DNA from: Euptelea pleiosperma | Taxonomy: Eukaryota; Streptophyta; Magnoliopsida; Ranunculales; Eupteleaceae | Assembly (NCBI GenBank): GCA_035048495.1 | Contig: CM068543.1 | Location: 34,287,096 to 34,351,095 of the forward strand | DNA: 64,000 nucleotides | Reading direction: 5' to 3' | Shown: piece after piece, positions 48,115 through 60,484 of the stretch | Layout: each line of letters opens with the position of its first letter | How positions within the stretch are numbered: position 1 is the stretch's first letter | Program-made: the position numbers and the translations under genes | The notes under the pieces: generated by a model | Told to the model about the DNA's origin: nothing | The model's input: only the letters and a program-made list of their open reading frames with translations | Databases searched by the model: none

Positions 48115-49669
48115 TGAAATTTCACCAGTCCGTTCTCTTGAACTCAATATACCTAGATGGGGGGTTGATTAGGTATTTAAAATTAATTATACCTACACAG
48201 TTTTATTGGACGATGGTAAGAGAATAAAATCGCATGCCTTAGTTGTTTGACAAAAGATTATCACAACCGACTCAAATCGAATATACCTCCGTAGTTTATT
48301 TTTTTTTCATCATTTGATCTAATCAGAATAGATTGCAGAATACAAACAAACAATCACAGTAGACAAGAGAATTTTACAAGGAAACCTTAGCCAAGGAAAA
48401 ACCACGAGACCATGTCTAGACGGAAAGCATCACTAACTGAAAAGTTAAATGAAATAAAGATTACCTACGCAGCACCATTGCAAATACAGCTTCCAACCTT
48501 AGCCAAGGCCTACTGCCGATGCGTCCACGTCCTCTGAATCAACGCTACAAATCCACGCACGCCCTTCCAGTCAAGAAGCCATGTCTGCTTGTTCAGTTTG
48601 GTACACCCCAAACCTACCGTCGATCGGCTCTTCCGATCTTAATTCTCAACACTCCCACCTTTGTAGAAGGTGAAAGATTCAGTACACCCTGAACCCTAAG
48701 TTGCTCAAATGGTGTTGAGTCACACTGGTACACTCAGGCTACTAGGTCAAATATAGAAGCGGAAGACCTAAGCTGAGGAAATGATCAAGCTCTTGACTTT
48801 GATCAAGAAGAGAACAAGCTTACAAGATGTGAATGAAAAAACACGCTTCTTGTTGTTCGAATGGACACTTTAATAAATAAAACATTTTCTTCTCCCTCTT
48901 GAAGATTTAGTCACTCTGTCTCTGTGTGGTTTTAGAGAAGGCATAGAAGGGTTCTATTTATAGAATTCCAAGATCCTGAGTCGTATGGAATGTGGGATGA
49001 TGGAACCAAGAATTTTGGATCTGAGAAAGACCAATTCTGTGCATGGTCCAATCGATTGGGCCATGTCCAATTGATTGGGGATAAGTGTCCAATCGATTGG
49101 GCTCAATAATATTTCTGTTCCGAAGGCACCAATCGATTGCACAGGGTCCTCCAATCGATTTGACTCATATAACTTTCTGTCCCGAATACTCCAATCGATT
49201 TCACAGAGTCTCCAATCGATTGTGCTGAAATAAGTTTCTACCTTGTAGTCTTCAATCGATTACATAGTGTTTCCAATCGATTGGGCTATATCCAATCGAT
49301 TGGGGATACATGTCCAATCGATTGGACTATCCCATTAGTCAATATAATTGACTTAAACTTGGGTCTGTCCAATGACTAAGTTCGACCATTATATTTTATT
49401 CATTTTAAACAACTCCTATGGCCACTAAGTCACTTACCTTCCTAATCGAGCGTACACAATCATTAACTGACAAATTGGCAGTTACTCAGATGACTCCTAT
49501 CGTCAACCATCTGATTCTTGCGGTCTCTATCTTTTAGTCTTCACGTAGTTGGCAAAGTATACATACCACGACATCTTCACACTACACTAGTGCTCGTAGG
49601 AACGGTTAAAAGAATATTTTTATGTCAAACAGAATCTTTGCAAAATTGAATATGAAAATATTCCTTACA
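48115..49669 (-). mobile_element. Solo LTR, 1.55 kb, with U3 palindromes
   Basis: It runs from TGAAATTTCACC to TTCCTTACA with perfect duplication CTAAT (48110..48114, 49670..49674). Minus-strand ATTCTATAAATAGAAC (48952..48967) is a good TATA box, so the LTR is minus-strand, starting TGTAAGGAAT. U3 holds CCAATCGATTGG repeats. The U5 side has ACCAACCCCCCATCTAGG-like text, common near the 3' end of Ty1/copia LTRs; the superfamily is therefore probably copia, unproven. Confidence 0.8.
49040..49335. repeat. About ten CCAATCGATTGG-type palindromes in the LTR U3
   Basis: TCCAATCGATTGG, or one-base variants, recurs every 20 to 40 bp, several times separated by TTTCTGTCCCGAA-like spacers. It lies just upstream of the TATA box in LTR orientation. 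Confidence 0.8.
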
Positions 49670-50056
49670 CTAATAGCCAATCGGGATGTATTCGCTTGGT
49701 CATTAGAAGACATGCCGGGGATACACCCAGATATTTTTTGCCATAAATTAAATGTGAATCTCAGGTACACTCCAGTTAGGCAACGACCAAGGGCTGTACC
49801 GGTGAAAAAACAGACGGCCGTAAGGGACGAGATCGACAAGCTACTAACGTGGCTCGCCAACGTGGTCACAGTTCCAAAGAAAATGGGAAAGATATGGGTC
49901 TGCATAGACTTCACAAACCTGAACAAAGCCTGTCCAAAAGATCCATATCCACTACCGGGAATCGATCAACTGGTCGACGCAACATCGAGCTACGAGATCT
50001 TGTCCTTCATGGACGAATACTCAGGTTACAACCAGATTCCTCTCTTTGAGCCCGAC

Positions 50057-53000
50057 TGTCACGCCCCAAATCCGGATACCCATATACGACCCAAAATTCA
50101 TGGATTGACCCGTACTCGAACCCAGAGGTGATCCATGAATGTCCCCTAGTAGTCCAATTAGGTCAATTAGACTACTAAGGTTCATTCGAAAATCCACTAA
50201 GTAAAAAAAAGTCTAGATGTAGAAAACAAATAATGAAAATAATTTATAATTCAAATAATTCAACCAATCAACTAAATGTAGAGAGAATGAGGTGAAAACA
50301 TGCTCTCAATCAAAGGCCTACATGCCCATGAAAATAAATAAAATAATGTTATAAAATAATCAAATATAGCTTTCTAAAGTGTGGGATCGACTCCCAAATC
50401 GTCGTCCATCTCCTCGAGTACACGGAGTCTTCCGTCTCAAAATCATCCCATGTACCCAGCTTCTCAAAATCTGAAAATGGTATCGATGTAGCACCGTGAG
50501 CCAAGGCTCAGTAATACAACAGTGTGCATAGTATGATATCATACTATATAAGTTTTTTAATCAAGGTATGCATCTCAATCATATAATAAGGATGACATGA
50601 ATATGAAGGTGAAATTTGTGGCCCCGAGACACCAAAAATATTCCTATTTTATCATTATCAACTTACCTGTGAAATTTAGAACCTTTCTTAAGACATAAAA
50701 AACCCTAACGAGAGATTTTGGGAGATTTTGACAAAAATAGTATTTTCGTAATTTTTAAACTTTCCTACCATTCTTATATTTTTCAAAAAATAATATTTAA
50801 TTATATTCTATTTATTTAATAGGAGTGTGGGACCTATGAATCCCTTTTCGGGTCATTCTGAGGTCATCTTGATACTTTTTCGAGGCTTTAAACTTTTTTG
50901 TAATTTTTGTGTATTTAGACTATGTTAAGTGATTTATGTGTGACATGTGTCAATACCTTGATGTATCAACTTTTAAATTATATAATATAGTTTAATTAAA
51001 TTAATTAATAATTATTTGTGTTATGATTGTTGGGTGGGCCCGTATGGTCAATCTAGAGGCCTTTTGGGCTTAATAAGAATCTTCAATAAAGCCTAGTTGA
51101 TGTATATGGGCCTTGAGCCTATTTCTAACCCATCAGTAGTGTAAAATATAAGTTTTAGAGGGTTGAAAAAGTCAACCCTAGGAGAGTTACGAAAATCACT
51201 TAACCCTAATCCTTATGAGACCTATTCCTTCATTACCTTCTATTTTATTTAAGCTCTCTTCCTCCATTATTTTCTACACTTAATCTTTAACCTAAAACTC
51301 AAGTTTTCATCTACACTCTTTCACTATTAGCACCACCTCTTCTTCTCCAATCATCACCAAACCCTAGGATAGTGTTCATCTCCCTTCTCTCATAAACATA
51401 TATCACTTTGGGAGTAAAAGATCAACAAAAGAGGGACTTTTTAAGCGATTCAAAAATTCTTCATTAAAGTTCAAGAAACCTTGAGGTAAGTGTGTTTGAT
51501 CCATCTTATACTTATTTTTCTTCAAGATCTTATTTCTCTTTCATTAAATAATTGTTGATACTCATTATAAATTAATTTAAACAATACTTACTTTATTCTT
51601 ATTGAGTTGATCTTTATTTTGGGCCACCATGATGGGTTTGGCCATGGTTTTTTTTACACTTATAATAGATGACTATGTTCTTTATCATTTTCATTACATT
51701 TTTATAATTTAAATATTTTTATAATTATTTTTTATAGATACCTCTATCAATCTAATTTCTAGAATCTTTGAGTTTGTATTTTTCTAATTTGTATTGATTA
51801 AATTATGATTTTTCAAACGTGTTGGACTTTTTTGTAAAACCTAGAATTCCAGATTTTACACGGTCCAATTCACTTGAGATTTTGATCTATATTTTTAACC
51901 TAAATATTTTTCTAATAATTTTTTATAGATACCTCTATCACTCTAATTTCTAGAATCTTTGAGTTTGTATTTTTCTAATTTATATTGATGATGTTATAAT
52001 TTTTCAAACATGCTGAACTTTTCTGTAAAATCCAAACTTTCAGATTTTACACGATCCACTTCACTTGGGATTTTGATCTATATTTTTAACTTAAATATTT
52101 TTCTAATTATTTTTCATAGATACCTCTATCAATCTAGTTTCTAGAACCTTTAAGTTTGTATTTTTCAGATTTGTATTGATTAAGTTATGATTTTTCAAAT
52201 GTGCTAAATTTTTCTATAAAACCCAAAATTTTATATTCTATCCGGCCCATTTTATTAAGGGTTTTGACAGATATTTTGAATTTAAATATTTTTCTATTTA
52301 TTTTTCTTAAATACCTCTATAAATTTAGTTTCTATAACATTTGAGTTTGTATTTTTCTGATTTGTATTGATTAAGTTATGATTTTTCAAATGTGTGAGAC
52401 TTTTCTATAAAACCTAGAATTCCAGATTCTTTCCGGATCATTTAATTAAGGGTTTCGAACTATATTTTGAATCTGAATATTTTTCTATTTATTTTTTTTA
52501 AAAACCTATTGTGAATCCAGTTTTTAATTCCATTGAGTTTATATTTTTTTAATTAATATTTATTTAGTTATGATTTTTACATGGCAGTACATTTTTTTTG
52601 TAAAAAACCTATTAATTATTAGGGGTTCGGTAATGATTTATTAACTATTAAGGGGTTTAGCCCTTGTTGTTTGACTAAAAACTAGATGGTTTAACCTATA
52701 CTTGTATGCATGGGGATCCCACCGATGTGTCTTAGATCTCTCATAATGTTCGGCCAAGTGTCTTGGATCCCTATTTAGGGTTCGACCTTATGTCATGGAT
52801 CCCTCATAGGGTTCGGCCATGGTGTGTTGGATTCTGTGGTGATTTTCACTTATATTATTCATCCGTGTTGATCGTGACCTTCGATGATTGTTACATGTTA
52901 TTCATGTTTAACCCTAATTCGTTCCCATGGTATCACTTTTGATTATCATGTGTTCATTTTATATTTTTATTTAAATGTTAAATACATGTGTTCTTATGCC

Positions 53001-56000
53001 ATGTAACCCTAGTACTATATTGTTGTCATACCATGATCATTACGTCATTTCATATAAGGGGTGCATAAAGGAATGTGGTTGAAGTATATTATATACATTT
53101 ATATTAGTTTTATCAATTAATCAAGATTCAATACCCTAGGGTGAAAGGCCCTAGACGTTATTATATCCTGCAGATGGGTCGATGAGACCGCTCCCAGTAC
53201 GGGAAGGAGATGGAGACCCTATGTGGTTATGGGTACTAGTTGCATTTGCATCCCGTACTCACTTGCATTTACCCTCATATTCATGTCATCCTTATTATAT
53301 GATTGGCATGCATACCTTGGTTAGAAACTTGTATAGTATGACATCATACTATACACACTGTTGTATTACTAGGTCTCGGCTCACGGTGCTACACCGATAC
53401 CATTTTCAAATTTTGAGGAGCTGGGTACGTGGGATGATTTTGAGACAAAAGACTCCGGTGTATTCGAGGAGATCGACGAGGATTTGGGACTAGATCCCAT
53501 ACTTTAGAAAGTCGTATTTTGATTGTTTTAAAATATTACTTATTTATTTTCACGGGCATGTAGTCCTTTGATTGAGAGCATGTTCTCACATCCATCTCTC
53601 TATACTTAATTGATTGATCGAATTGTTTGAGTTATGAATTATTTTAATTATTTATTTTCTACAACTAAACTGTTTTTTTTACTTAGTGGATTTTCGAATG
53701 AACCTTAGTAGTCTAATTGACCTAATTGGACCACTAGGGGACATTCATGGATCACATCTACGTTCAGGTACAGGTCGATCCACAGATTTTTCGGTCGTAT
53801 CTAGGTATCCGGATTTGGAGCATGACAGTAACATTTAAATAAGAATATAAAATGAACATATGATCATCAAAAATAATAACCTGGGAACGAATTAGGGTTA
53901 AACATGAATAATATGTAACAATCACCAAAAGTCATGATCAACACGGATCAACAATATAAGTGGAAATCGCAAGAGAATCCATTACACATGGTCAAACCCT
54001 AAAATGGGATCCAAGACACTTGGCTGAACCCTATGAGAGATCCAAGACACATGGGTGGGATCCCCATGCATACAAGTATAGGTCAAACCATCTAGGGTTT
54101 AGTCAAACAACAAGGGCTAAACCCCTTAATAGTTAATAAGTCATGACCGAACCATTAACAATTAATAGGTTTTTACAAAAAATATATTATTTTATAAAAA
54201 TCATAACTAAATAAATATAAATTAAAAAAATATAAACTTAATGGATTTAAAAACTAGATTCACGGAGGTTTTTAGAAAAAATAAATAGAAAAATATTCAG
54301 ATTCAAAATATAGGTCGAAACCCTTGGCGAAGTAGGCCGGACAGAATCTAGAATTCCGGGTTTCACAGAAAAGTCCCGTGCATTTGAAAAATCATAACTT
54401 AATCAATACAAATCAAAAAAATACAAACTCAAAGGTTATAGAAACTAGATTTATATAGATATTTAGAAAAAATAAATAGAAAAATATTTAGATTCAAAAT
54501 TTTGGTCAAAACCCTTAATGAATTGGGCCAGATAGAATCTGAAATTCTAGGTTTTACAAAAAAGTCCAGCACATTTGAAAAATCATAACGTAATCAATAT
54601 AAATCAGAAAAATACAAACTCAAAGGTTCTAGAAACTAGATTGATAGAAATATCTATAAAAAATAATTAGAAAATATTTAAGTTAAAAATATTGATCGAA
54701 ATCTCAAGTGAAGTGGACCGTGTAAAATCTAGAATTTTGAGTTTTATAGAAAAGTCCAGTATATTTAAAAAATTATAACGTAATCAATACAAATCTGAAA
54801 AATACAAACTCAAAGGTTATAGAAACTAGATTAATAGAGGTATCTATGAAAAATAATTAGAAAAATATTTAGGTTAAAAATATATATCAAAATCTCAAGT
54901 GAATTGGACCGTGTAAGATCTGAAAGTCTGGGTTATTTTGTAAAGTCTAACAACTTTAAAAAATTATAATTAAATAAATATAAATCAAAAAAATACAAAC
55001 TAAATGGTTTTGAAAAATAGATTCATAGAGGTATTTAGAAAAAATATTTAAATTATAAAAATATAAAAAAAATGATAAAGAACATAGTCATCTGTTATAG
55101 GTACAAAATAGACCATGGCCAAACCCATCATGGTGGCCCAAAATAAAGATCAACCCAATAAGAATAAAGTAAATAATGTTAAAATTAATTTATAATGAGT
55201 ATCAACTATTACCTAATGAAAGAAAAATAAAATCTTGAAGAAAAATAAGTATAGGATGGATCAAACACATTTACCTCAAGGTTTATTGAACTTTAATGAA
55301 AATCAAAAGTTTATTCAAATTTGAAAGTCGTCGGATCGTCTTCTTTTAGGGGTATGTTCTTCCATTCAGAGTCTCCGTCAATTCTCCCTTCTTGCTCGAG
55401 TACGATAGGTGTTCGGATGAAGGTTTAATGGAGCTTTCTCTATTCTTCAATGGAGTTGGGTTTGTGAAAGCTTCTAAAGCTTTAGAGTTTTCATAAATAA
55501 GTTTAGGGAAGGATTAGGGTTTCTATTTTTTAGTGAAATTCGTAACTATCAAAGGGATGACTTTTTTGACCCTCAAAAACTTATATTTTACATTACTAAT
55601 GGGTTAGAAATGGGCCTAAGGCCCATATATATCAACGAGGCTTTATTGAAGATTATTATTAAGCCCAAAAGGTCTCTAGATTGGCCATACGGGCCCACCC
55701 AACAATCATAACACAAATAATTATTAATTAATTCAATCAAACTATATTATATAATTTAAAAGTTCATACAATAAGGTATTGACACATGTAACACACATAA
55801 ATCATAAAAATGTTCAAAACCCTAGAAAAGTATCAAATGACATCGGAATGACCCGAAAGTGATTCACGGGTCCCACACGCCTATTAAATAAATAAAATAT
55901 AATTAAATATTATTTAAAAAAATATAAGAATGGTATGAAAGTTCAAAAATTATGAAAATACTATTTTTGTCAAAGTCTCCCGAAATCTCCTACTAGGGTT

Positions 56001-56358
56001 TTTATGTCTCAAGAAATGTTCTAACTTTCTAGGGTAAGTTGGAAAGGTTAAAATAGAAATATTTTTGGTGTCTCAGGCCCACAAAATAATTTTTTTATAA
56101 AAGTTCTAGAATGTTAGCTGGGGAAAGAAAAAGTCCCTTGCAAGTTATGGTTCATTATTTTTAGCAGAAATTTAGCCCCAAAGAACGAGTTTAAAGATAG
56201 AAGGTTTTTCAAAGTTGTCAGAATGAAACCAAATTAAACATACATACTCAAGCATGATATTAAACCATAAAAAAAATAGAAATCTGAAAAAGATTTAGGT
56301 TTTCATTATTAGGTGAATTTATCATAATATCCTAGAACGAAAGTTCAGGGTATTACAC
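50057..56358 (-). mobile_element. Solo LTR (3.4-kb family) carrying an inverted copy of itself
   Basis: It runs from TGTCACGCCCCAAATCCGG to AACGAAAGTTCAGGGTATTACA with perfect duplication CCGAC (50052..50056, 56359..56363). The outer LTR is 50057..about 50620 plus 53827..56358. The polymerase frame of the Tat element continues across one copy of CCGAC. Tandem units of about 190 bp lie at 54170..55030. Confidence 0.8.
50620..53826 (+). mobile_element. Inverted nested LTR of the 3.4-kb family, 5' end deleted
   Basis: It ends with GTATCCGGATTTGGAGCATGACA (53826), the complement of the outer LTR's left end, and is collinear with it in reverse. About 270 bp of its own TGTAATACC end and about 270 bp of the outer LTR are missing at the left junction (compare 18240..18508 and 24216..24488). 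No duplication remains. Confidence 0.7.
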
Positions 56359-56866
56359 CGACCAGGAAAAGACAGCCTTCACCACGGATCGCGGGATGTT
56401 CTGTTACAAGATAATGCCATTCGGACTCAAGAGCGCAGGAGCTACCTATCAGAGATTGGTCAACCGAATGTTCCACGACATGATGGTCAAAAGCCGTCAG
56501 AGAAACAACCATTTGACAGATCTAGAGCGAACGCTCGACCGACTTCGGGAATACAACATGAAGTTGAACCCCTGCAAGTGTGTCTTCGGAGTCACCTCGA
56601 GAAAATTCTTGGTATATCTGATCACCAGCGAGGAATAGAGGCCAACCCTGAGCAGATCAGAGCCCTCACAGAAATGAAACCACCTTAGAACAGGAAGGAA
56701 GTCCAGAAACTGGCCGAGAAGATAGCAGTGCTAAGCTGATTCATTGCACGATCGTCAGACAGGTATCGGCAACTGTTCAAGCTACTACGGAGACACAGGC
56801 AATTCCAGTGGACTGACGAATGCGACAAAGCCTTTGAAAAACTGAAAGAATACCTAGCTAAGCCAC
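56359..56866 (+). pseudogene. Tat RT C-terminal half and start of RNase H, catalytic box deleted
   Basis: Seen: QEKTAFTTDRGMF, CYKIMPFGLKSAGATYQRLV, then NRMFHDMMVKSRQRNNHL. In Tat elements about 15 residues including the YVDD-type catalytic box stand between MFxD and MxVKS; here they are gone without loss of frame. LNPCKCVFGV and a KFL-YL block follow, then TAG at 56636. RNase H connection sequence continues in other frames to the LTR insertion. The polymerase cannot work without the deleted aspartates. Confidence 0.8.
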
Positions 56867-59664
56867 TGAAACTAGGGTTTTTTCGTGTCGTCGGATTGGA
56901 AAGCCTAATCTCAACAAGATTTTGTAATTTATCCGATTTTATCTTATAAAATACAAAGATTCTAGCATAGGGATTCATGTCGGATGTCGATCCGCACTCG
57001 GGGTTAGTTTGCACAATTCGAGGACATAAAATGATGGATTTCTCTTAGAAGATATGCGAAGGGGTGAGGATGGTGATATCGATCTTTAAAACATCCATTG
57101 TGATTGAGATTTCCATTATAACTATTCAAAAACAAAGAACACTTAAGCAATAAAATCATGCAACAACTATGCTAAAACAAACTCCATTCATTAGATAAAA
57201 AATATCAAAATACAATAAGAACTTACATTGCAATAAACTAACTAAAAAGCAATTTTAGAGAGAGAAATTGGTAGGGACTTAGAAAGAGAAATTCTAGAAG
57301 GATAGATCTAGAGTTCTAGTGAGTTAAAGAGAGAAAATAGACAAGGAGAGAGAGAAAATACCATTGTTTGATCTCACCTTGGGTTTCGGCCAATGAACAA
57401 TGATGAAGGTCGTGTGCATGTAATAGGTATGTGGCTAGAGGACGACCTCATGAGTTGCTGGCCGTTAGTGAAGGATCGATGCAAAGAAGGTTCGGGCAGC
57501 AGTGGTATGTGCTAGAAGATGGAAAATGGTGTTGGTAAAAGGTGGGTTGTTGACTGAGGCGGCAAGGTTTGAGGACGATGGTGAAACCTTGCTGGTTCTA
57601 CCGGCAAGTGTGCACCAATATGAGGAGGCAAACGGGGGTTCTATTCCAAGGTAGCAGCGCATGGAGGCGGCATATGAAGATAGCTCCAATGGATCAGGAG
57701 AAGAAGAACGTCGGAGTGTAGGGATGGTGGTCAGTTCAACAAGTTGAAGCTGCTGGCTGTCCCACCAGGAGTTGCAGACGAAGAGCAGGAGGTAGAAGGA
57801 GTTTGGAGGTTGTAATTTGATCTCCACGAGGTGGTTTCTTGCAAGTAGCAGCACCTATTTTTGTTGCTTGAAGAGGTGGATTGCAGGGCTGTGGTGTTGA
57901 AGAAGAGCAGGGAGGCAAACACAGAGGTGACCGGTGGAGGGAGATGTGATCCCTGTTGGTGCGTGGATGGCTGGGCGGTGCACCAGTCCGTGTGGAGAGA
58001 GGCGATCCTCAGTGGAGGGGAGCGGTGATCACCAATCCAATGGAGAGAAACCCCACTGTTTCCTCCTATATCTTCTTCTTTTTTTCTTTATTTCTGGGAG
58101 AGTGAAGAGATGTGGCAGGCTTTGCAAGATAGAGAGGTGGAAGGGTTGGAGAAGGAAGAGATTGGTGGAGCTGTAACGGCTTGGGTAGCGATGGAGGACC
58201 TGCAACTCAAAAGTTGCAGGTCGTGGTGGAGGCGGTAGAGCCTGTAGAGAGGGGTGGCTTCTTGTTTCGCCCCAGAGGAGCATAGAGGGGGTGGTGTTCC
58301 TGGCGGCCGGAGTTGCAGTCTGCAACTCTGGCGAGAGAAAATGAGGAGCGGTGTTGCTGCACACAGCAGCAGCAAGAAGATGATGGAAAGAAGGAGAAGA
58401 AGAGGAAGACGAGAAGAAGAGGAGAAGGGGCAGAAGGAGAGGATGGAGTTGTGCAGGTGATGGCTGGAGTTGCAACCTGCAACTCCGGCGAAAATGTTAG
58501 GAAGAAGATGAAGAAGAAGGTGGAGAAGAGGAGGGAAAATGGCCAAAAACCGAGGGGAAGAAGGGGCAAGAGAGTTGGGGGAGAGAATGGAAGGGATTAG
58601 AGGGGGATTAGGGTTCAAACGAACCCTTCTCCTTCCCCTTTTAAAGCTCCCTAGTTTCTATTAATGGAAATTAGGGAATTTTCAAAATAAAAAAATAAAT
58701 TTTTTTTTTTTTTAAGTAAAACCCTACTTTTCTTTGGGGAATTTCTCCATTTAGTGGACCCCCCATTTTTTAAAATTTAATTGAAATTATTTTGAAATTT
58801 ACAGGGTCCACTAAATGGTCGGACAACGGGTCGATGATGATGGGCCCGGCTACTGGCCCACATGGATTGATGATGTCCATCGTCTCACAAGATGATGTGA
58901 CAGACAATCTAATGGCGATCGGATGGATGGTGACTTGATTGGGACCTAGATTGGTAGATCGACGGATCTAGAGAGATCCAACGGTCCGATTGAAGATCCA
59001 ACGGTCCGATAGCTTAGGGAGATGGGCCAGAGCTAACGGGCAGGAGTTCTGGGGTTAAGTCAGTAGATCCGATGACCGAGAGATGAAGAGAGAGAGAATA
59101 AGGAGAGATGAGAGAGAAAATATCAGAAAATGAAGATAAAAGTATTGGCAGAGGGTTTGGAACCCTGGTCTTCACTGTGACCATCCTCACGCTTCTCCAG
59201 TAGAGTAGACTATCATTCCTTGCTGACTCATGTGGCTTTAAACGCTTGGGTCCGTCTCTTGGTCATTGGCTCTCCTACTCTCTTCGTTCTTTGGGCCGGC
59301 TTTTTGGTCATCTTATTCAGCCCATATTTGGCCCATATCTTTTAGTCATAGCATGTGGGCTCTTTAAGCTTTGATAATGGGCTTTCTGATCGATGTGGGC
59401 TCGCAAGTCTCGAGAATTGTCCCATCGAGGTTTCTTGTGACAGAAGAAGCGTGTAATGAGACTTTATCAGAACGACTCAATGTCTAGACTTCTGAAAATG
59501 TGTTTAATGCATGCAAATATACCATTTCGTCCAGAAAAGTGTGTTTTACGCAACAAAACAGACTCTTACGTAGAAAAGTAGATAAATAGAGCATTTTAAC
59601 GTAAGAGAGTGTGAAAACGCTTAAAAGATAACAGTGGAAAATACACACTTTTAAGCGAATATCA
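56867..59664 (+). mobile_element. Solo LTR C (2.7-kb family), 2798 bp
   Basis: It runs from TGAAACTAGGGTTTTTTCG to GCGAATATCA with perfect duplication GCCAC (56862..56866, 59665..59669). The host frame resumes directly after it. It contains GGAGTTGCAG/CTGCAACTCC inverted words (58310..58490) before a weak TATA-like TTTTAAAG (58639..58646). Open frames at 57465..58618 are low-complexity and not called. Confidence 0.9.
58306..58492. repeat. GGAGTTGCA/TGCAACTCC inverted words in LTR C
   Basis: GGAGTTGCAGTCTGCAACTCTGG (58310) and GGAGTTGCAACCTGCAACTCCGG (58466) are near-perfect hairpins; another pair, TGCAACTCAAAAGTTGCAGG, lies at 58201. Similar words occur in LTR A (41698..41735), B (43455..43710) and D (62419, 62687..62703). 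Confidence 0.65.
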
Positions 59665-60484
59665 GCCACCTATACTCTCAAAACCAGAAGTAGGAAAACC
59701 ACTCGGCCTCTACCTAGCGACAACGGAATAATCAATCAGTGCTGTGCTGTTTTGGGAGCATAACAAAGAAGAGAAATCGGTCTTCTTCACAAGCAAGACA
59801 CTCGTCGAAGCTGAACTCAGGTATGCATTAATAGAAAAGGCTGCCCTTGCACTAATTTTTGCGTCCAGGAGGCACTAATTTTTGCGTCCAGGAGATTAAA
59901 GCCGTACTTTGACAAGAGGAGTATTATGGTCTACACCGAGTTCCCTAGCCGACTTCCCAGTAAGTGACATCAAGCAACTTGGAGAGGAAGACGCAGACAT
60001 CCTCCATCAACTTGAAGTCCCGACAGCATTCCGACAGGAAACAGGTTGGAGACTGTTCACAGATAGCTCGGCCGATGAGGACGGATCAGGAATCAGAACC
60101 GTCCTGGTGACACCGGAGAATACCAGAATTGAAAGGGCCATAAAGCTCGGCTTCAAGGCATCCAACAACGGGGCAGAATACGAGGTCGTCATTTCAGGAG
60201 TTGTTGTTACCCTAGATCTCAGAGTCACCAACTTGACAGTTTACTCAGACTCACAGCTCGTTGTTTCCCAGTACGACATGACCTACCAAGCAAGGGACGA
60301 AAGGATGGCAGCTTACCTATCCATAGTAAGACGATTGGCGAAGCACTTCACCCACTTAAAGCTGTACCAACTCCAAAGACAGGAGAGCAGGCACTTGGAC
60401 TCGTTGGCATACCTGGCGAGAATGCTAGGAGAGACAGAGTCAAGACTCATTTCAGTGGATTTCCAAGAGTACCCCAGCATATAG
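59665..60484 (+). pseudogene. Tat RNase H end and archaeal-type RNase H
   Basis: The RNase H tail begins PPILSKPEVGKPLGLYLA; TAA at 59730 and the 23-bp duplication at 59849 break it. The second RNase H is open from 59909 to 60484: FTDSSADEDGSGIR supplies the first acidic residue, ASNNGAEYEVVISG the second, TVYSDSQLVVSQ the third, and HLDSLAYLARM the last. All four expected acidic positions are visible, so this is the best preserved domain. It would degrade RNA in RNA-DNA hybrids during reverse transcription. It lies between the first RNase H and integrase, which marks the Tat lineage. Confidence 0.8.
59849..59894 (+). repeat. 23-bp tandem duplication in RNase H
   Basis: GCACTAATTTTTGCGTCCAG plus GAG occurs twice in a row (59849..59871, 59872..59894). 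As 23 is not a multiple of three it shifts the frame, exactly where the family reads ALxFASRxL. Confidence 0.85.

Larger units (their letters stand above)
47979..50056 (+). pseudogene. Tat RT, N-terminal half, interrupted by an LTR
   Basis: The linker before RT is at 47979..48114; RT resumes at 49670. Seen in order: NRDVFAWSLEDMPGI, a shortened fingers region (DEIDKLLTWLANVV, lacking the stretch with the family's Y/PxWLAN lead), VCIDFTNLNKACPKD, PLPGIDQLVDATSSYE and FMDEYSGYNQI. The last two boxes contain the first aspartates of the polymerase site. The frame is open to the 50057 insertion, where the residue following EPD is cut. One-base slippage is needed near 48095 to link the linker to the rest. 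Confidence 0.8.

Noticed and set aside
48640..48665. LTR boundary at TGTTGAGAATTAAG preceded by a polypurine-like AAAGGTGGGAG (minus strand)
   Set aside because: Looks like a copia 3' LTR start, but the CTAAT duplication and host-frame continuity place the real ends at 48115 and 49669.
49040..49335. CRISPR-like array of CCAATCGATTGG repeats
   Set aside because: Plant nuclear context; repeats are short, variable and irregularly spaced, and lie in the U3 of an LTR with a perfect target duplication.
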